Source: Ustilaginoidea virens
Taxonomy: Eukaryota > Ascomycota > Sordariomycetes > Hypocreales > Clavicipitaceae
NCBI RefSeq assembly: GCF_000687475.1
Contig: NC_057321.1
Location: 806,001 to 870,000, forward strand
Direction of reading: 5' to 3'
Length of the DNA stretch: 64,000 bases
This document shows positions 48,400 through 61,152 of this stretch, piece after piece. The notes under the pieces were generated by a model. The model was not told where the DNA came from and made no database searches. It saw only the letters and a program-made list of their open reading frames with translations. The translations under genes and the position numbers were made by a program. Numbering within the stretch: position 1 is the stretch's first letter; each line of letters begins with the position of its first letter.

Positions 48400-51300
48400 G
48401 GCCTCTTTACCCACCCTTCCACACGTATAACAGCCCTATTTTAGTCGACGAAGGTCTTAAGGGCTTTATTGGGCGTTCCCTTAGTCATTGCATCAGCGAG
48501 GTTATCATTCCCGTTAATCCAGCGAATCTCATAGATTTCCCGGCGCTCGTATAACTATCGCAAGGCCATAATATCTATTATAAGCCTCTTCTCTTTCGTA
48601 GTGCCTAGCTTGACAAGGCATTCGTACAACGAAAAAGAATCTATGTATACTACCGTAGGAATCTTTAGTAGTCCCAGCCTGCTAGTAATCATATTGAGGG
48701 TCGTGCCTATTGCATATGCGATATCGACCTCTTGCACCATACTATACAGCTCTGAAGCGAGTACGCTACGCATTACCCGCTTACTCTTTATAGAGCTGTA
48801 AGTAATAATATTACCGGTTAACTAGAAGGCGTTATTCGCAGTATCTGCCTCATTCCCTAGCATAATGATATAGCCAATCTAGGAGCTCAAATCTTTGTTA
48901 TTGGCAAAGGATCCGTCAATAAATATAAAGATCTTGGCTATAGCGAGGGCTAGATTAATGTACCGTAAGCTACAATCCTAGTTATCGCGCTGCTATTGAA
49001 GGCGCTTGTTTAATCTCGCGATATTGTCAGGGTCAGGTTGCTAGTGTTATACTGCGATAGATAGGTCAAAAGAGGCCTCGGGCTAGCAGACCGTAGCCAC
49101 GTAAGCGCCACGAGCGCATTATTCGATATAATTACGCTAGGCTGTAGGCGTATTCTTGTTGATGGTCGTAATCTTTTTACTTTGCCCTTTCTAGCATAAG
49201 GTCATACCGTTATTATCAGCCGTTAGGATGCATCCGTTGAATATTAGGGGCACGGTTAGCGATAGCCTCGTCTTAGGCTTTGCGTTAAAGCCTGCCTTAG
49301 TAAGCTCCAATTCCTCCCATTAGAAGAAGGCATCGTCACTTAGGCCGAGGGTATCATCAGTCTGCATACCCACGATACCGAAGCATATGCTAGTATTATT
49401 GGTATCGCCAGTACGGTCAGGAACGTCAGCATGGTTAGTATCGCCAGTACGGTTAGTATCGCCAGTAGATATTAGCAAACAGGGGTCATAGGTCGATGTG
49501 GTCATATCCAACTTCTCGCGATGGTACCGGAAGTATATCGCCCACCAGTGGGTGCCTACCTCAGCTATTCCGTATAGTGGCTTCACCACTTCTATAATAG
49601 TGTTATCAGGGTATTAGTGGGCTATTTGCTTGGGTAGTTTGACGATAATCGACCGATTGAGGGTAGTTAATGACTGCATATAAGCCTGTGTGATATCACG
49701 TATCTAGAGGAATAAGCCGTGAGAGCGTTATAGTGATGGGGCTAATAATATAAGTAACCATTGACTAGCCCGTTAGATTGTGGGGGACTGAGTCAATATT
49801 AATTGCTTTTCATCATCACTATGACCTTATATCATAAGCCTAGACTTCTTATACGGGGTGTCTGTGCCTTTACCCTTGATTTCTCGTACCATACGTAAGT
49901 TAAACAGGCGCTGGGCTCCATATTGATTGATATTAAAGGTAACGAATCTGAATACATCGCGGGCCTATAATGCTTCTACCTCTATATGGTCAGATTGCTT
50001 AAAGGGGTCTCCTAGGGTTGTAATCTTCCCTTCCCGGCATAATTGGCTAGCAAGCTGCAGGTCGGCTTACTCTTTAGCGGTTAGGAAAGAGGCATCAATA
50101 ACGGTATCAGAAGCTATAGCGTTGACGAGAGCTTCTTCTTGGTCCTTATTGATCATAACGTCGGATATCACACGTGCTAGCGGTGGTGATGGTAATACTA
50201 GCCTGACTTGATCAGGGCCAGTAGCTGGCGACGGATATATCGCGACTGCAGGTATTATCGATAATGTCGCGGCTGCAGGTATTATCGATGATATCGCGGC
50301 TGCAGGTATTATCGATGATATCGCGGCTGCAGGTATTATCGCGGCTGGAGGTGCGGCTGCAGCCAGTATCCTGACTTCTAGCCTGCCGGGGCGGGCCGGG
50401 CCTTCGGCATAGACGATATTTTCGGGATCGTCCGTATCGGGGTCGTAGTTATACGGCTTAACAACCGTTGACCGGAACTTGACCAGGCCATATGGCATCT
50501 GTACGATGCAGGTCTCACCGTCGAGGCTGATTAGCCGGTACGGCCCGTACCAGCCACCTTTCTCTCGCCATACCCATACATCGGATTATAGAGGTAGTCG
50601 GTGGATAGGCTGCGTATCCGGGCCGTTCCGTTAGGCGAGGGCATCGCAGACCTAGCGCTTGGCGAGGCATTTCCTAGCTTTATTAGTGGCCTTTCGTAAC
50701 GTCAAAGCATGTTATAATACTAATAAGCTAGGGGGTGAATCATCCGTGAGTCGAGGATATACTCTAAAAACCAATAACATAGGTACTAGACCGTTAGGTC
50801 TAGTAGAGTTATTGACAGCCTTTACAGCAAGCTATAATTTCTGTTCCTTTATTATTAGGTCGCCTACTTCGTTGTTGACAATGGTATAGGCTCTGCGTAA
50901 CGGGGCGTAATATCTCTCGACCTTGCTAATACTGTTGTAGGCTTCTATAGGAATTTCATCCATATTGATAGATAAAAGCCGGGCATTATGGCGGAATTCG
51001 GCAGAGGCGAAGTTAGGTCTAGTATTGTAAACTATCTAATCTGGCGGGCTAAGGTAAGTATCAATCCAGCATTCCTTAAGGGCATTCCAAATATCGCGGG
51101 CCTTCTATCTTTATAGATTAAGAAATCTGGCCGCCTGAAAGCTTGTCGCGGCATCCACAATATGTAATACCGGCCGATTATCAATATAAAGGATATCGAC
51201 GATAATTTCATAGTTAAATTAGCGGTCATCCTTTAGTGTGAATTTAAATCGGCTAGGTGCCTTTACGTTCATTTGGCATTAATAGCATATATAGGTGATG

Positions 51301-51860
51301 CTCTCGATAATATTGCGGTTAATATCATTATAACTAGCCCGTTGAAGCAATTTAGTAAGCCTATTGATAGAGGGGTGCCCAAATCGACGATATAGCTGAC
51401 GGATTTTCTGTGATAATAAATAGAAGGCTGCAGTATCCATAGCATTAAGAGTCCACTATGGATGTCCCTATTTCCTAATAATAGGGACCTTGATATCCCC
51501 TTGGATTAACAGGTTGTCAATATTATCAAGCTTTACGCCTATCCTATCTATATCTGTAATAGAATAAAGGAAGGGGGTGTTACTGTCAAAGACGTGGAAG
51601 GGGATATTCCCAAATATCGTGGGGATATTTAGTATGCCGGAAGATATGGCAGAGCCAGCGCCAAAGTTCACCGTGTGCTTCTTATTAGTCGCCTCGATAG
51701 TTAGAGTCTTCATTAATCTCATCAGGGCCTTTACTTGACCCAGGCCTACAGTTGATAGGCCGGAAGCGCTAGTATCCGGTAGGATTCCGCGGAAGGTATA
51801 ATTACCGTAACATTCTTCTTCTAGAAAGGCAGAATTACAATCGGGTGAGGGCATTCAGAA
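48400..51860 (-). pseudogene. Copia G pol: protease, integrase traces, RT, RNase H
   Basis: The protease-region frame is 51468-51854 (CNSAFLEEECYGNYTFRG, then LPDTSASGLSTVGLG). The post-integrase linker is 50067-50498 (MPYGLVKFRSTVVKPYN), followed by four 27-bp repeats encoding a nine-residue unit ending in ISSII. The RT fragment is 49320-49589 (KPLYGIAEVGTHWW, then MQTDDTLGL). The RNase H fragment is 48555-48773 (MRSVLASELYSMVQ, VVYIDSFSLYECLVKLGTTK), continuing to about 48400 with IRWINGNDNLADAMTKG. Stops and shifts separate the pieces. Confidence 0.75.
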
Positions 51861-51899
51861 AGGGTCAATCTGTAAAAAGGCGTATCGGCATAATTTATC

Positions 51900-52691
51900 T
51901 TATAGGGCTTGCAACGTCTCAATGGATGACGATGGCGACGGTTCTTGCCTAGGGGCTAGGAAATACTGCGTGGCTATAATTTGCGGTATGGCAGCATTCT
52001 CTGCATCCCAGTTTGTGTCCCCTGCCATCATTACCTCGATATTACCGATAATATCGTTAAAGTCAGCCTCTGCTTCTTCTTCGAGGCCTTAGGGGCCGGG
52101 CTCTTCGTATTCCTATAAGAAAATACGGAATTTCTTATCATTAGGGGCAGTATAATAGGATCGGTTCTTTATCTATCGGTCCTTTGATTCTTATTGCTCT
52201 TTAGCAGAGTGGTTGGATGACCAATACCCTAATTTATTACAAACGAAGCATTTTCTTTAATGGGGCCTAGCTAGAAAGGCGCGATTCTGTTATTGCCGTT
52301 GATACTGCTGTTGTGGGCCGAATCGGCGTTAAGGGCAGGATTGACTATATCTACGGTCCGTAAACAACGCCACATTATCATCAACATCGTCAGTATCGTA
52401 ATGTTATTAAAGGAAATGATGCTGTTGATTTATATAAATTAACTCGTAGATAGAGAGGGATCGCCATAGGTCAGCGGCGAGACCTTCGAATATAGGGGCA
52501 TAACGATACAAGGCCTGGCTACACTCAGGGGTATCCCTTACAGCGTTAAGCACTTATCGGTGAAGCTCTATATCAGCTATAAAAGGGGGAAAAAGACCAC
52601 GATATAGGCGTTAAAGTTCTTCCAATAGGATATTGAGGCATTCTAGCTTTGACTTATCGGGATGTTTCGCAATAGTTAATTGGAGTGTTAT
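51900..52691 (-). pseudogene. Copia G gag remnant with zinc-knuckle-like motif
   Basis: On the minus strand near 52235-52185 the text reads CFVCNKLGYWSSNH, a CCHC variant typical of fungal copia gag. The region upstream is cut by E2. Confidence 0.6.
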
Positions 52692-53468
52692 TATTGCAAT
52701 TCTTAAGGTCACTATAAAAGCAGAGCCTTACTAGCTAGCTAGATGGCACGAGACTGTCTGCGACCTGTGAACTAATCTTAGTATAAATACTAGATTTTTC
52801 ACTAAGTCCTAAGACTATACAAGTGCTATAAAGCAGGGCAAGTGTAAAGGCAAGGCAAATATAAGATAACCAGAAAACGCAGGGAAGGTAAGAAGTTAAG
52901 AGGCATATAGTGCATTAACAGACTCGATTGTGCTACCCTTCTATTATCTAGAAAGAAGGGGGAAAGCTATCCTATATATACACGAAGGAGGGGTGGGCCC
53001 AGGCATCCAGGGAAGCCAGTAAGAGGGCTCCCCATAATGCTCGCTATAATACATTAGCAACCCCGCTATATCTGACCTTTCCAACCACCCTAACCACCGC
53101 ACTAGTAATTAGTCACCGCACTAGTAACTAGCCACCACGCTAGTGACTAACCACCACACTAGTAGACTAGCCACCACGCTAGTAGGCCACCACGCTAATT
53201 TAGCAATGCCACACCACGCTAGTAGGCCGCCACCACGCTAGTAGGCAACCACGCTAATTTAGCAATGCTACACCTTTTTAATAAGGCCTACCTTAAGGCC
53301 TACCTTGCTTGATATACAGTAAATAATCCACTGAAAATCCTTAAGGTAAAAGGCAAAGGCCTAAGGTAATACTATCATAAGTCCAAGAGGCGGTATAAAG
53401 GCTAGAAGGTCAGTAGGCTAGTAGGGCATTAGGCCAGCAGCCTAATAGGCTACTATAGGATTTTAACA
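52692..53468 (-). repeat. 3' LTR of E2
   Basis: 777 bp with the GCGTGGTGG-unit array (about 53090-53265). A CCTACCTTAAGG segment is duplicated near 53290. The polypurine tract CAGAGGGGG (minus strand) lies at 53469-53477. Confidence 0.85.
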
Positions 53469-53477
53469 CCCCCTCTG

Positions 53478-56400
53478 ATTAGCTACTGTAGTAGCAAGCT
53501 AATCGTATAAAGGATAGGGAAAGAAAATGCAGTAAAAAGTGCTAAGGAAAAACATAAGAAAAACCTTAGTAAAAGTAAGTTAGTATAAATTAGCAGGCCC
53601 TAAGACCTAGTAACTCGCGGAACCTAGTAAATTTAGGGCCCGGTAGTGGCTTCGTAAGACCGTCAGCAGGCATACTATTAATAGGTAAATAGGTAATTTT
53701 AACCAAGCCCAGCTGGGCTTGCTCCCTAATATACCGGAATTTTAATAGCGTATGCTTAGTGCGAGCGTGCTGATTAAGGTCGTTAGAATTCGAAATGGAG
53801 CCCTAGTTATCGCAGTATAGCGGTATAGGGCGTAAAATATTAATTTCTAGCTCCTTACAAAGGTTAGAAAGCCACTATACCTTGCGGATAGTCTCAAGTA
53901 ATACATCAGATTCAGCTTCTAAAGTAGATAGCACTACTAAAGAGGCTCGCTTAGAACGCCAGCTAATAGGACCACTATTAATAGTAGTCAGGAAGCCTCC
54001 AGTAGATTTAGAGGTTTCTTTACAGCCAGCAAAGTCGCTATCAGAATAAGCGGCTATAATAGGCTGTTAGTTGCTTTTAGTAGCACTAAAGCAAATAGCT
54101 AGGTTCTCAGTGCCTTTAAGGTAACTAAAGCTGCCTTTTACAGCATTTAAATGCACATTAGTTGCTTTCGACATAAACCGAGAAAGGTATTAGATAGGAA
54201 ATGCTAGGTCGGGCCTAATCATCATCATAAGCCACATTATAGTGCCAGTAAGGCTCTAATAAAGGCTCTAATCAGTAGGGCTAAGATCTTTTCCACTAGA
54301 TTCATTTAGAATCCCTGGTTGAAGTGGAATAAGCTAAGGTTTAGTATCCTATAAGCCGAATTTAGCTAAGACCTCTGCTATAAATTAGGCTTGGTGTAGC
54401 CACAATAGACCTTCTTTCCTATTTCGTATAATTTGTACGCCTAGGAAGAAGGAAGCCGGACCGCAGTCTTCTATAGTATAGACCTTATGAAATTTTCTTT
54501 TTAGCTGGTTAATATAAGTTATATTTGGACCAACTAATAGGCAATCGTTAATATAGGTAACGATAAAGGTGCTGGTTTGCTTATTATAAAAGACGGCAGC
54601 ATTAGAGGCTAAAGGTAAAAAACCTTTACTGGAAATCAGGTCTTTTAGCCGGTGTTGCTATTCGCGGGGTGCTTGTTTTAGCCCGTATAGGGCCTTCTTT
54701 AGTAAAATAGCTTGCTTAATAGAGGGATTAAAGCCGGCTTCTTTAAGTAAAGTTAGTAGCCGTTGCCGTTGAATATCAGACCAAAGCTTGCTATCGCTAT
54801 TAGTTAGTAGTAAGCTCTCTATAAATTCAAGAAATCCGTTAGGAATATCCATATAAATGGTCTCAGAAAGTTCGCTATTTAGGAAGGCGCCTATAAAGTC
54901 GATCTGCTCTATTTCCCAGTTATTACTAGCAGCTAAAGCTAGTATAACCCTCTAGGTAGGTGGGATAGAGGTAGAAGTATAGGTATACTAAAAGTCCTTT
55001 CCTTCGACTTACATAAAACCCTTAACAACCAATCTAGCCTTATATTTTATAGGCTGATTATTGGCATCCTTTTTAACCCGAAAAACAGGCCTATTGCGTA
55101 TAATTTTCCTATCAATAGGAACACTAGACTTAAGAATAAATTGGAAGACTTTAGTATCCAATAACTGCTCAAATTCCTTAAATAGTGCCTTTATCCAAAG
55201 GTCTTTTTCAGGACTTCATAGCATATCCTTCTAGCTATTAGGCGTACCATCAGGGGCCTTTTTAGCTAGCTTACGCTTAGCTGCATAGTAGGAATCCCAT
55301 ATTAGGTGATATAAATCATAATTAGGGAGTAAGTCGGTAGGGCTGGTAGGGTTAGTAGGGCTAGCAGGTATAGCAGAGCCAGCAGGGCCAGCAGGGCCAG
55401 TAGGGTCAGCAATATTGGTAGGATTAAGGCTAGTAAGGATATCTATAAGGTCATCCTTTGCAGTAGCCGGGGACTATTTATAGTACCTTCTGACTTAGGA
55501 AGGTAATCCACGGTGGCATTAGTGTTAGTAATATCATCTGGGGTAGCATTAGTATTAGTAACGCTGATAAAATTAGTAGGGTCCGGCATACTTTCTAGGT
55601 CATCCGGTATAATATTAGTATTAGTAATATTAGTAAGGTTAGTAGGGTCCGGCATACTTTCAAGGTCATCCAGTAAAATAGTAGGTTTTTTGCTAGATAC
55701 CCCCTCTAAACCTGTATTTTGCCCTCTATGAAAGTCTCCTTCTAGGCCATTAGAAATAGGGCCTATACCTTTATTTTGATGAATAAAGGTAATAAAAGTT
55801 GTTTTAGTAACAACCTTCTTCTTTAGAAGGTAGACTAAATAAGTATTATTACCTAGAGTGGCAAGGAGCCTACTAGGCTCGGTATAGGGCGCTAATTTGC
55901 GGCTTTTTATACGCTTTTCGTGTGGTATAAGCACTTTAATAGCTGCTCCAATAGCCCTAAGGTTAATAAGATCAGGGTAGTGCTCTGGCGTAATATGGTC
56001 ATAATCCTTTAGTAGCTCCTAATAGGGGCTAGAAGGTCTGTTAGTAATAGCTGTTATATTTACTAGCATAATAACGCCGGTAATAACAGCAGACCAGAGG
56101 TTAGATGGTAGCCTTGACCAGGCCATAGTGGCACGTAGCCTATCAGCTATAACCCTAATAGACCGCTTAGCTAGGCCGTTTTGTTTGTGAATATAGGGGC
56201 AAGATGTATTAAAAGCTATACCCTGTTCAATAAGCCAATCACTAAGCATTTTATTGATTTTATTTCCACCATCATAGTGGAATTCAACAGGCGTTTTGCC
56301 ATATCTGACCTATAGGCTCTGTATAAAGCTCTGTAATGCTTTAAATACAATAGTGCCTTCCCTATTAGGCAGTAAGTAAAGCCAGCGGAATCGGGATTTT

Positions 56401-58640
56401 CTATCCACTAATATAAGGGCAACAGGTCGTTTATTATATGGCATAGGTGATATAGCAAAAGTATCACCTTCTATAATATCCAGGCATTTAGCTGGATTAG
56501 GTATCATATCTTTAGAAGGTCTTCTAACCTTTTTAGCCTATATACAGGCTAGGCAGCGAAAATCAGTATCTTTAACCTTATTAAGGTTAGGCAGACCAGG
56601 GGTATTAGCACAGGTCTTTTTAAGTAGCTGAATACCTATATGCCCTAGCCGTATATGCCAAATGCCGGCTAATTGTAATAGCTTCTGATATTCTGTATCA
56701 GCAGCTATAGGGGCAGAAGTAGGGCTAGTAGCCACTACGGGATTTTCGCTAGTCGTAATAGCGGGATTTTCGCTAGTCGTAATAGCGGGCTCTTCGCTAG
56801 TTGTAATAGCGGGAGAGTTAGTAGTAGGGCTAGTAGCCTCTACAGGTTCCTTACTAGTTGCAGTAGTAGGAACAGGGGTAATAGTAGTATCCAGAGGATC
56901 ACTATAATCAGCAGGGTTAGTAGGGCTAGGGACCTCTACTGTTATACTATTAGTAATAGTATAATGGCTATAAGGTTGATATAGTAGTGGTGTGTCTATT
57001 CCTTTCTGTGGAAGGAAAAAGCCGTATTTTTCAAAGTTAAAAATGCCGATGCATTTGCGGCTTGCTGACCAAAGCTGATTTTTAATTAGTACCCCTTTGG
57101 CGGCATAGTGTTTTACACCGCTAATGATGTTAATATCCAAGGTAGGAATATATAGGGCATTCTTAAGCTCTATAATACCCTATTTAGTGGGATTAACGCC
57201 CTGTAGCATAGTAAATCGTGCCGTGCCCCAACCAGTAGGGGAAATAGGGCCGCCACCAGTAGTAATTACAGGCTTATCATTCTTCTCAAAATGGTGAAAA
57301 GTAGTAAAATACTTCTTATCATTAACAATATGACAAGTGGAACCTGTATTGTAAAGGAGGGCATCCTTAGGGGTCCTACCGCCTGATTTAGCACTATAGC
57401 TTATAGCTAAAGGCTGGTTATTAGTGGATATAGTGGTAGAAGAAGAGGAATAGGATATATTAGTATCCTGGGTATTATAATTGCCTATAATAAAGACCTC
57501 GATATCTTGCTGATTATTGCTAGAGTCTTATTTCTTCTTCTATTGCTACTTCTTTTTCCTATTATTAGTAGAATTATTCTTGCTATTATTAGTAGAAACG
57601 GCATTAGCAGACCCTTTCTTAGGGTCCTTGGAAGCCTTAAGCTGCTTAGGGTTATTAGCAGCTACCTTAGAAGACCCTTTAGAACGCTGTTCTTCTAGTA
57701 GGTCAACTATAAAATACTGGAGGTTAAATTTGCTGCTGTTAATAATACCTTAGGCGCTATAAGCCCTAATCATAGAGCGTTGGCGTTCCGTCTAGCGGGT
57801 AAATACCCCCTCTATAGCCCAAAGATACTGGTTAATTTAGTCGAAAGAGTCGATTTTAGAACCTAGAATTCTAAGGCGAGAAATATAGCTGTTAAATTCG
57901 CTATTAAAAGCCTCTAAAGTGCCTTTATAACCGGTAAGTGTAAGGGTATGAAAGGTAGGGTATAAGTGTGCCCGCTGTACTTCTGGTGAGTAGCAGTACT
58001 AGGCTACTAGCAGAAGGTAAGCTTCCTCTAGGTCATTACACCAATCTATAGCCTCTGCAGCTTCTTCACCACAGCTATTCTTTAGCATTAGTAGTAGAAG
58101 TGCCTGCTCAGACTCATCAAAATGCCTTACTATAGAGGGGTCGTTAACAAAGTTAGCTATTTTAAAGGCCCTGAGTTGTATTGTAAGGGCCTGCTTCCAC
58201 TGGTCGAAATTATAGGGGCTTTTTAGCTTTTGGGACTCCTTAAAGCGGTTGGCAGTCTTAGCTAATTCCTTAATAGCCCCATCACTAATTTGGTTGGTAA
58301 TAGTTGTTGGTGGCGTTGTATAAATAGGCTCTTTACCCTTATATTTTATAGGCGTAGAAGGTTGGTCGATTTCCATAACGTCAGCTTCACTATCATCATC
58401 TTTAGTGGTAGTCTTAGTGGAAGGTCCAGCTTCAGTGGCTTTAGTAGACTTCTTATTAGTAGCCTGGGTAGCCTAGGTAGCCTGGGAATCGTTATTTTGC
58501 CTACTAACTAGGCCCTGTATAAGGTCAGTTAGTATATTCATCTGGGATTTTATATCGTCCATATCTAGCTATAGCTGTGCATTAGTATCAACTTCAGTAT
58601 CGGATTTAGGGACCTTATAGGATCCTGACTCTGCCATAGT
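53478..58640 (-). pseudogene. E2 gag-pol, degraded
   Basis: Open pieces in copia order, minus strand: gag 57999-58376, integrase-region pieces 56538-57140, 56310-56507 and 56019-56249, post-integrase 55443-55934 and RT 54658-54852. RNase H remnants lie at about 53790-54230. The protease motif is NTGST instead of DTGST (AAT codon at 57348-57350). Most stops replace CAA, CAG or TGG codons. Confidence 0.8.
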
Positions 58641-59081
58641 GGGCAAAAAGGGTTTAAAAATCCGTTGAAAAATGGTGCCGATAGTTGTAATAACAGAGGA
58701 ATAATTAGCAGAGAAATAACTAGCTAAATAGCTAGCAAAATAGTTGAATAACTAGTCGGATTGCCAGTATATATAGTGGCTAGTAGCCTACTATAAAAAT
58801 AGCCGCAAATTATAGCGGCCGGTCTCAGTATAAAAGCACAGATGCCGTAGGCGTTGTGCAAGTCCGTATTATAGCGTTGATATTCAAGGTGCTTATATAG
58901 TGCCGTAATATAAAGGTGCCGTAAGTGCCGTAGGTGCCGTAGGTGCCGTGGGTGCTATAGGTGCCGTAATATAAAAGGTGCCGTAAATGCCGTATCAAAA
59001 GTGCTATAAGTGGGAGAGTATAACAGGTGCCGTATGATGCAGTGGGTGTCGTGCACTAGGTGCAAAGGTGTTATAAAGTGG

Positions 59082-59107
59082 TATAGTGTGATAGATATCA
59101 CACTATA
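59082..59107. repeat. Palindrome in the E2 leader
   Basis: Same 12-nt arms and 2-nt centre as E1. It lies in a leader with GGTGCCGTA-type tandem units (about 58910-59000). Confidence 0.8.
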
Positions 59108-59396
59108 AAGTCCGTAGGTGCCGTAGGTTACTCCAAAAATAACGTAAGGTTACGCTAAAAGTGCCGTGAGGTTACGCCGTAAGTTGCCGTTAGGTACGCC
59201 GTTGATTGCCGCAGGGTAATACCGTAGGTAATAGAGGGTAAGCCAAAGGTAATAATAGGTAAGCCAAAGTTAATAAAGGTAAGCCGAAGATACCAAAGGA
59301 TAGCTATATTAGTAGTACTAATAAGCAAAAGAGACCAAGGGGTGAACACAAAAAGGTAGGGTAAAAACAAAGAAGTAAAAACCCGGGCTTATAACC

Positions 59397-59688
59397 TATT
59401 GCAATTCTCAAGGTCACTATAAAAGCAGAGCCTTACTAGCTAGCTAGATGGCACGAGACTGTCTGCGACCTGTGAACTAATCTTAGTATAAATACTAGAT
59501 TTTTCACTAAATCTTAAGACTATATAAGTGCTATAAAGCAGGGCAAGTGTAAAGGCAAGGCAAATATAAGATAACCAGAAAACGCAGGGAAGGTAAGAAG
59601 TTAAGAGGCATATAGTGCATTAACAGACTCGATTGTGCTACCCTTCTACTATCTAGAAAGAAGGGGGAAAGCTATCCTATATATACAC
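59397..59688 (-). repeat. 5' LTR of E2, truncated by E3
   Basis: Only the inner 292 bp are present before E3 starts. The PBS (minus strand GGTTATAAGCCCGGG) lies at 59382-59396. Confidence 0.8.
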
Positions 59689-60447
59689 TGTTAAAATCCT
59701 ATAGTAGCCTACTAGGCTGCTGGCCTTATGCCCTACTGGCCTACTAACCTTTTGGCCCTTATACCGCCTCTTGGACTTACGGTAGTCTTACCAACCTTAG
59801 GCCTTTGCCTTTTACCTTAGGATTTTCAGTAGATTATTTACTGTATATCAAGTAAGGTAGGCCTTATTAAAAAAGGTGTGGCATTGCTAAATTAGCGTGG
59901 TTGCCTACTAGCGTGGTGGCGGCCTACTAGCGTGGTGTGGCATTGCTAAATTAGCGTGGTGGCCTACTAGCGTGGTGGCTAGTCCACTAGTATGGTGGTT
60001 AGTCATTAGCGTGGTGACTAGTTACTAGTGCGGTGGTTAGGGTGGTTGGAAAGGCTGGATATAGTAGGGCTGCTGACGTATTATATACGTGGCATAGCGA
60101 GCATTACGGGGAGCTTTCTTACTGGCTTCCCTGGATGCCTAGGCCCACCCCTCCTTCGTGTATATATAGGATAGCTTTCCCCCTTCTTTCTAGATAGTAG
60201 AAGGGTAGCACAATCGAGTCTGTTAATGCACTATATGCCTCTTAACTCCCACCTTCCCTGCGTTTCTGGTTATCTTATATTTGCCTTGCCTTTATACTTG
60301 CCCTGCTTTATAGCACTTGTATAGTCTTAGGACTTGGTGAAAAATCTAGTATTTATACTAAGATTAGTTCACAGGTCGCAGACAGTCTTGTGCCATCTAG
60401 CTAGCTAGTAAGGCTCTGCTTTTATAGTGACCTTAAGAATTGCAATA
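59689..60447 (+). repeat. 5' LTR of E3
   Basis: 759 bp, ending GAATTGCAATA. The GCGTGGTGG-unit array is at about 59895-60045. It holds the presumed promoter, but I could not place a TATA box with confidence. Confidence 0.85.
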
Positions 60448-60462
60448 GGTTATGAGCCCGGG
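60448..60462 (+). promoter_or_regulatory. Primer-binding site of E3
   Basis: GGTTATGAGCCCGGG abuts the LTR. Its complement corresponds to the anticodon arm of initiator tRNA-Met (CCCGGGCTCATAACC), so priming by a tRNA half is expected. Confidence 0.7.
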
Positions 60463-60736
60463 TTTTTACTTCTTTGTTTTTACCCTATCTTTTTGTGTTC
60501 ACCCCTTGGTCTCTTTTGCTTATTAGTACTACTAATATAGCTATCCTTTGGTATCTTCGGCTTACCTTTATTAACTTTGGCTTACCTATTATTACCTTTG
60601 GCTTACCCTCTATTACCTACGGTATTACCCTGCGGCAATCAACGGCGTACCTAACGGCAACTTACGGCGTAACCTCACGGCACTTTTAGCGTAACCTTAC
60701 GTTATTTTTGGAGTAACCTACGGCACCTACGGACTT

Positions 60737-60762
60737 TATAGTGTGATATCTATCACACTATA
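60737..60762. repeat. Palindrome in the E3 leader
   Basis: 12-nt arms with a TC centre. It sits between CGGCACCTA-type repeats on both sides, about 290 nt after the PBS and 390 nt before gag. Confidence 0.8.
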
Positions 60763-61152
60763 CCACTGTATAACACCTTTGCACCTAGTGCACGACACCC
60801 ACTGCACCATACGGCACCTGTTATACTCTCCCACTTATAGCACTTTTGGTACGGCACTTACGGCACCTTTATATTACGGCACCATATAAGCACCTTGAAT
60901 ACCAACGCTATAATACGGACTTGCACAACGCCTACGGCATCCGTGCTTTTTTATATTGAGACCTGCCGCTATATTCTGCGGTTACCTTTTATAGTAGGCT
61001 ACTAGCCACTATATTTACTAGCTGTCTAGCTAGTTACTCGGCTATTTTACCAGTTATTCGACTATTTTGCTAGCTATTTAGCTAGTTATTCCTCTGTTTT
61101 TACAACTATCGGCACCATTTTTCAACGGATTTTTAAACCCTTTTTGCCCACT

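Larger units (their letters stand above)
47735..52691 (-). mobile_element. Copia-like element G, 3' part, interrupting Gypsy A and cut by E2
   Basis: The 3' LTR is 47735-48083 and coding remnants run to 52691, where E2 is inserted (left TSD GTTAT 52687-52691). The 5' end lies beyond E2, outside the window. The proteins differ from B, C and E: this is another copia lineage whose protease reads LPDTSASGLSTVG and RT palm reads MQTDD. No TSD can be tested for G. Confidence 0.7.
52692..59688 (-). mobile_element. Copia retrotransposon E2, inserted in G and cut by E3
   Basis: The 3' LTR is 52692-53468, internal DNA is 53469-59396, and the 5' LTR is 59397-59688 where E3 is inserted. The left TSD is GTTAT at 52687-52691; the right TSD is beyond the window. 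The order and leader match E1. The gag ATG is intact (minus strand, about 58637) but stops follow. Confidence 0.85.

Noticed and set aside
60474..60689. 71-residue hydrophobic open frame conserved in the leaders of E1, E2 and E3
   Set aside because: The frame begins with a TTG rather than ATG and the three leaders are nearly identical in DNA, so conservation of the frame says little. No in-frame ATG near its start was found.
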